This document shows positions 5,999 through 8,511 of a stretch of DNA of 8,511 bases, one piece after another. The first letter of the stretch is position 1. The number at the start of each line of letters is the position of its first letter. This DNA is from a bacterium. GTDB lineage: Bacteria > Patescibacteriota > Saccharimonadia > Saccharimonadales > UBA4665. The notes beneath the pieces are model-generated. The model had not been told where the DNA came from. It saw only the letters and a program-made list of their open reading frames with translations, and made no database searches. The position numbers were made by a program, and so were the translations under genes. The stretch is from NCBI GenBank assembly GCA_029549845.1, contig JAKPIL010000085.1, positions 1-8,511 of the forward strand, in the 5' to 3' direction.

Positions 5999-7151
5999 GT
6001 CGACGTATAAGGTTTTGCAGGATATTGAGGCAGAGGACAAGCTAGTTGGGCCACTGACCCTCCGGCAGTTTATTTATGCTGCTGTATCGGCTTTCCTTTT
6101 GTATATATCATTTTTTGCCTACACGAAAAATGCTGGGTTTCTAATGGTCTTCTTTGTGCCTCCAGCTCTGCTCATCGGTTTTCTGGCCATACCGTGGCAC
6201 GGTGACCAGCCTACCGAAATCTGGGCACTGGCAAAGCTGCGCTTTCTCCTAAAGCCGCGCAAACGTATTTGGGACCAGAGCGGAGCAAAGAATCTTGTAA
6301 CCATAACCGTCCCCAAAAAAGTCGAGCGCATGCTTACGAACGGACTGAGCCAAACCGAGGTGCGTAGCCGCCTGAGCGCTCTGGCCGATACGATTGATAG
6401 CAGGGGCTGGGCAGTCAAAAACATGAACGTCACTGTTGCAGCCGTCCCAGCGGCTTACAGTTCATCTGACCGGCTCGTCGATGCCTCTACATTGCCCCAA
6501 GAAGTCAGCGGGTTTGACGTGCAGGCATCAGATGATATTCTCGACGCCAGCGCAAACCCGATTGCGCAGCACTTTGACACCATGATTACCGACGCAGCCG
6601 CTGCCCACCGGCAGCAGATAGTCCAGCAAATGCAAAACCAAACAGTCCCAGCGGCCGCCCCCACTATGCCAATCCCCGCGCCCACAGGAGCGGCAGCCGC
6701 ACAACCTAACGATTACTGGTTTATGCACCAGGCCGCGCCCGTTGCAGGGCAGGCTACATTCAGCTCGGCAGCAGTCGTAGCACCAGGGACAACAGCCGCC
6801 GCTGAACCCCCATCAGTTCCGCAGGCAGCCGCTCCCACCGATGCTGAGGAGGCACTACTAGAAAAGCTGAAGGCCGAAAACCACAACCAAACCATTGCAA
6901 ATGACCATCTGAAGCACATTAAAACACCCGCCGAGCTCCTAGCAGAGCAGCAGGCCGCCGCCCAAAAACAGGCAGCAGAAACAGCCGCGCAACAGGTAGC
7001 AGAACGCCAAAAAGCACAAGTGACTTCAGAGAAGCAGGCTGCTATAATGGACCTAGCACGTAATGACGATCAGAACATCGCAACACTCGCTCGCCGCGCA
7101 AGAACCGAAACCAAGAATGACAACGGCGAGGTGGTGATATCGCTGCGATGA
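5997..7151 (+). CDS. PrgI-family T4SS inner-membrane protein with long C-terminal extension
   Basis: Residues 1-95 show the PrgI-family pattern (PF12666): an opening Y-K-V-x-Q-D-I-E-x-E-D-K-L, a G-P-L-T-x-R-Q-F motif, two adjacent membrane helices (about 25-43 and 47-66), then a basic stretch ending K-P-R-K-R-I-W. PrgI proteins are VirB3-like inner-membrane partners of the VirB4 ATPase. The rest (about 96-384) is an extension: residues 100-150 may form a small folded domain, 200-285 are Ala/Pro/Gln-rich and probably disordered, and 283-350 are Ala/Gln/Glu/Lys-rich and probably coiled coil. ATG 5997 is the first start after an in-frame TGA (5979-5981), and the family motif begins at residue 4, so the start is secure even though no Shine-Dalgarno precedes it. 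It is the first gene of a close-packed set with the TraC-like and VirB4 genes. Confidence 0.9.
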   Translation: MSTYKVLQDIEAEDKLVGPLTLRQFIYAAVSAFLLYISFFAYTKNAGFLMVFFVPPALLIGFLAIPWHGDQPTEIWALAKLRFLLKPRKRIWDQSGAKNLVTITVPKKVERMLTNGLSQTEVRSRLSALADTIDSRGWAVKNMNVTVAAVPAAYSSSDRLVDASTLPQEVSGFDVQASDDILDASANPIAQHFDTMITDAAAAHRQQIVQQMQNQTVPAAAPTMPIPAPTGAAAAQPNDYWFMHQAAPVAGQATFSSAAVVAPGTTAAAEPPSVPQAAAPTDAEEALLEKLKAENHNQTIANDHLKHIKTPAELLAEQQAAAQKQAAETAAQQVAERQKAQVTSEKQAAIMDLARNDDQNIATLARRARTETKNDNGEVVISLR

Positions 7152-7188
7152 ACTGACTAGGAGCGCAGGTAGGCGGGTAACGAGGCTC

Positions 7189-8049
7189 ATGAATCCAAAT
7201 CAACAAGCATACACTCCTCAGATGCCGCAGGCCGGACAGGGTTACGGCACTGCTGTTCAGCCGGGTGCCGTTCCGCAACCTGGCATTCCCGGACAATCCG
7301 CTGTACCAGCTCGGGCGAGCAACCCCAACAGCACTCAAAACACACTGCAAATAGCCGAAATCCGCGACGGGATTGTCATCATGAACGACGGTAGCTACCG
7401 GGCGGTGGTAATGGTCAAAAGCATCAACTTTGACCTTATGAGCCCCCAGGAGCAAGAAAGCACCGAGTACGCCTACCAGGGGTTCCTAAACTCACTGTAT
7501 TTTGACATCCAAATATTCGTACGCTCCCAGAAGGTTGACCTCCAACCATACATAGAAAAGCTCGATAAAATCCGTACCGAGCACGATAACATGCTCCTGG
7601 CGCTGCTGATGGATGACTACATAGGCTATATTGACCAGCTTGCGCTGCAAACGAACATCATGGATAAGAAATTCTACATAGTTGTGCCTTATTCCTTAGC
7701 CGTTAACCCCCAGCAGGCAATAACACAAAGTAAAAACTTCTTTACGGGCATAATAGAGCTCTTCAGCAAAACCGAAAACCATGTGGTTATTAACGAGCCA
7801 GACCTCATGAAAGCCAAAGACGAACTGCGCAACCGCGTCCAGGCAGTGCTAGGAGGACTTCAGCAGTGCGGCATTCAGGGTCTCCCGCTCGATACCCAGG
7901 AGCTTATAGAGCTGTACTACGACACCTACAACCCCGATACCGCTACCAGGCAACAGCTCAAAAACTTCAATGACCTCACGGCCGATGTCGTCCAAAAGGG
8001 CGCAGGGCAAGCACCCCAGACACACCTACAACGGGAGATGGGACAATGA
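7189..8049 (+). CDS. TraC-like domain protein (stand-alone VirB4 N-terminal-like domain)
   Basis: The protein has 286 residues. Residues 1-50 are Pro/Gln/Ala/Gly-rich and probably disordered. Residues 52 to about 255 resemble the N-terminal, non-ATPase part of TraC/VirB4 proteins: a beta-rich start with D-G-x-Y-R-A-V-V (67-74), S-I-N-F-D-L-M-S (78-85), then F-D-I-Q-I-F-V-R-S-Q (105-114), a helical stretch (120-155), K-K-F-Y-I-V-V-P-Y (160-168) and a final helical part (203-225). There is no Walker A motif, no signal peptide and no membrane segment. It starts 37 bases after PrgI and ends 19 bases before VirB4, so it is very probably co-transcribed and acts with that ATPase on the cytoplasmic face. 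A GAGG at 7182-7185 is only three bases from the ATG, a close ribosome-binding site. Split TraC-like plus VirB4 pairs are, to my knowledge, common in Patescibacteria. Confidence 0.85.
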   Translation: MNPNQQAYTPQMPQAGQGYGTAVQPGAVPQPGIPGQSAVPARASNPNSTQNTLQIAEIRDGIVIMNDGSYRAVVMVKSINFDLMSPQEQESTEYAYQGFLNSLYFDIQIFVRSQKVDLQPYIEKLDKIRTEHDNMLLALLMDDYIGYIDQLALQTNIMDKKFYIVVPYSLAVNPQQAITQSKNFFTGIIELFSKTENHVVINEPDLMKAKDELRNRVQAVLGGLQQCGIQGLPLDTQELIELYYDTYNPDTATRQQLKNFNDLTADVVQKGAGQAPQTHLQREMGQ

Positions 8050-8054
8050 GACTT

Positions 8055-8060
8055 GGAGGT
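8055..8060 (+). promoter_or_regulatory. Strong Shine-Dalgarno for VirB4
   Basis: GGAGGT lies eight bases before the ATG at 8069 and fixes that start. It is the strongest ribosome-binding site in the window, and contrasts with the 940, 5997 and minus-strand 805 starts, which have none. Confidence 0.85.
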
Positions 8061-8068
8061 AGCTTCTA

Positions 8069-8511
8069 ATGGCATTTGGCAAGAAAGCCGCCCCGCTTGA
8101 CCCTGTCTCGATGGCACAGGCACAGCAAGCCCGTGAGCAGGCTGAGGTTAGCGAAGCATTTCGCAAGGGTATTACGGCGCTTCGTGATTTTATTGCACCA
8201 AGCAGTATTGAGTTCTTTAGCACGTATTTCCAGATTGGCACCAGATATGCACGCACCTACTACGTGTTTGGGTACCCTCGGCAGATTTATACGGGGTGGC
8301 TCAGCGGGCTCGTCAACCTTGACGAAGTGCTCGACCTCTCTATTTACGTCTATCCTGTTGACAGCCAGGCAGTGCTTGAAAGCCTGCGCAAGAAGGTCAC
8401 CCAGCTAGAAGCAGGGCTACAGATTGATTCTGAAAAGGGCCGCGTGCGTGACCCAGGTAAACAGGCGGCAATACTCGACGCCGAGGAAATGCGCGACAAA
8501 CTCCAGGTGGG
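8069..8511 (+). CDS. virB4: VirB4-type T4SS ATPase, N-terminal part (runs off right edge)
   Basis: The frame is open for 147 codons to the window edge. After a Gln/Ala-rich helical start (11-40), residues 41-147 match the N-terminal domain of VirB4/TrbE/CagE ATPases in the form seen in Patescibacteria: D-F-I-A-P-S-S-I-E-F (40-49), a Q-I-G-x-R-Y-A-R-T-Y segment (55-64), G-Y-P-R-Q-I-Y (68-74), G-W-L-S-G-L (76-81), then N-L-D-E-V-L-D (83-89), and K-G-R-V-R-D-P (123-129). VirB4 is the conserved cytoplasmic ATPase that energises pilus biogenesis and substrate transfer. The Walker A and B motifs lie beyond the window and cannot be checked. The start is supported by GGAGGT at 8055-8060. It is the third gene in the PrgI-TraC-VirB4 set. 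Confidence 0.92.
   Translation, partial: MAFGKKAAPLDPVSMAQAQQAREQAEVSEAFRKGITALRDFIAPSSIEFFSTYFQIGTRYARTYYVFGYPRQIYTGWLSGLVNLDEVLDLSIYVYPVDSQAVLESLRKKVTQLEAGLQIDSEKGRVRDPGKQAAILDAEEMRDKLQV

Noticed and set aside
8076..8408. Plus-strand 110-codon ORF in the right-edge region
   Set aside because: Alternative frame of VirB4, which has a strong Shine-Dalgarno and family motifs in its own frame.
1..8511. Mobile element, integrase, attachment site, CRISPR, tRNA or rRNA
   Set aside because: No transposase-like or integrase-like protein, no repeat array and no tRNA-like or rRNA-like stretch was seen on either strand; the locus looks like a resident T4SS rather than an insertion.

Overview
The window holds one functional block, a chromosomal-type type IV secretion (T4SS) or conjugation-like locus. 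The best guess for the host is a Patescibacteria/CPR bacterium, most likely Candidatus Saccharibacteria (TM7). That guess rests on the gene set: a small signal-peptide T4SS pilin, a very large VirB6/TrbL-like membrane protein, a PrgI-family protein, a stand-alone TraC-like domain protein and a VirB4 ATPase, in an order I associate with that group. The genetic code is standard: all genes are open with TAA, TAG and TGA as stops. I cannot confirm the phylum without searches. No rRNA, tRNA, CRISPR array, transposase or integrase is visible.

Layout, left to right. Positions 805 to 1 (minus strand) carry a partial gene running off the left edge. It encodes a secreted membrane protein with two pilin-like modules in tandem. 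A 134-bp divergent promoter region (806-939) separates it from a plus-strand gene at 940-4128, a 1062-residue VirB6/TrbL-like channel protein. That protein has an exported N-terminal region with 12 cysteines, about seven membrane segments and a long cysteine-free cytoplasmic tail. A near-consensus promoter at 4179-4207 drives 4227-5759, a 510-residue soluble protein that I do not recognise. A 237-bp non-coding gap (5760-5996), rich in inverted repeats, leads to an apparent operon: PrgI family (5997-7151), TraC-like domain protein (7189-8049) and VirB4 ATPase (8069 to right edge, partial).

How the parts fit. VirB4 normally powers pilus assembly and substrate transfer from the cytoplasmic side. 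PrgI-like proteins are small VirB3-like inner-membrane partners of VirB4. VirB6 forms part of the membrane channel, and VirB2-type pilins form the extracellular filament. The TraC-like protein resembles a detached VirB4 N-terminal domain. The predicted outside parts of the pilin and the VirB6-like protein both carry even numbers of cysteines, which suggests disulfide-stabilised surface parts. The 510-residue protein sits inside the locus under its own strong promoter and is the main unknown.

Regulation as read from sequence. Three candidate promoters have a TG-extended -10 close to the start codon, and the PrgI gene looks nearly leaderless. Genes at the head of transcripts mostly lack a Shine-Dalgarno sequence, whereas the downstream VirB4 gene has a strong one. 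TACCT/AGGTA inverted half-sites occur both at the 4227 promoter and upstream of PrgI, so one factor might bind both.
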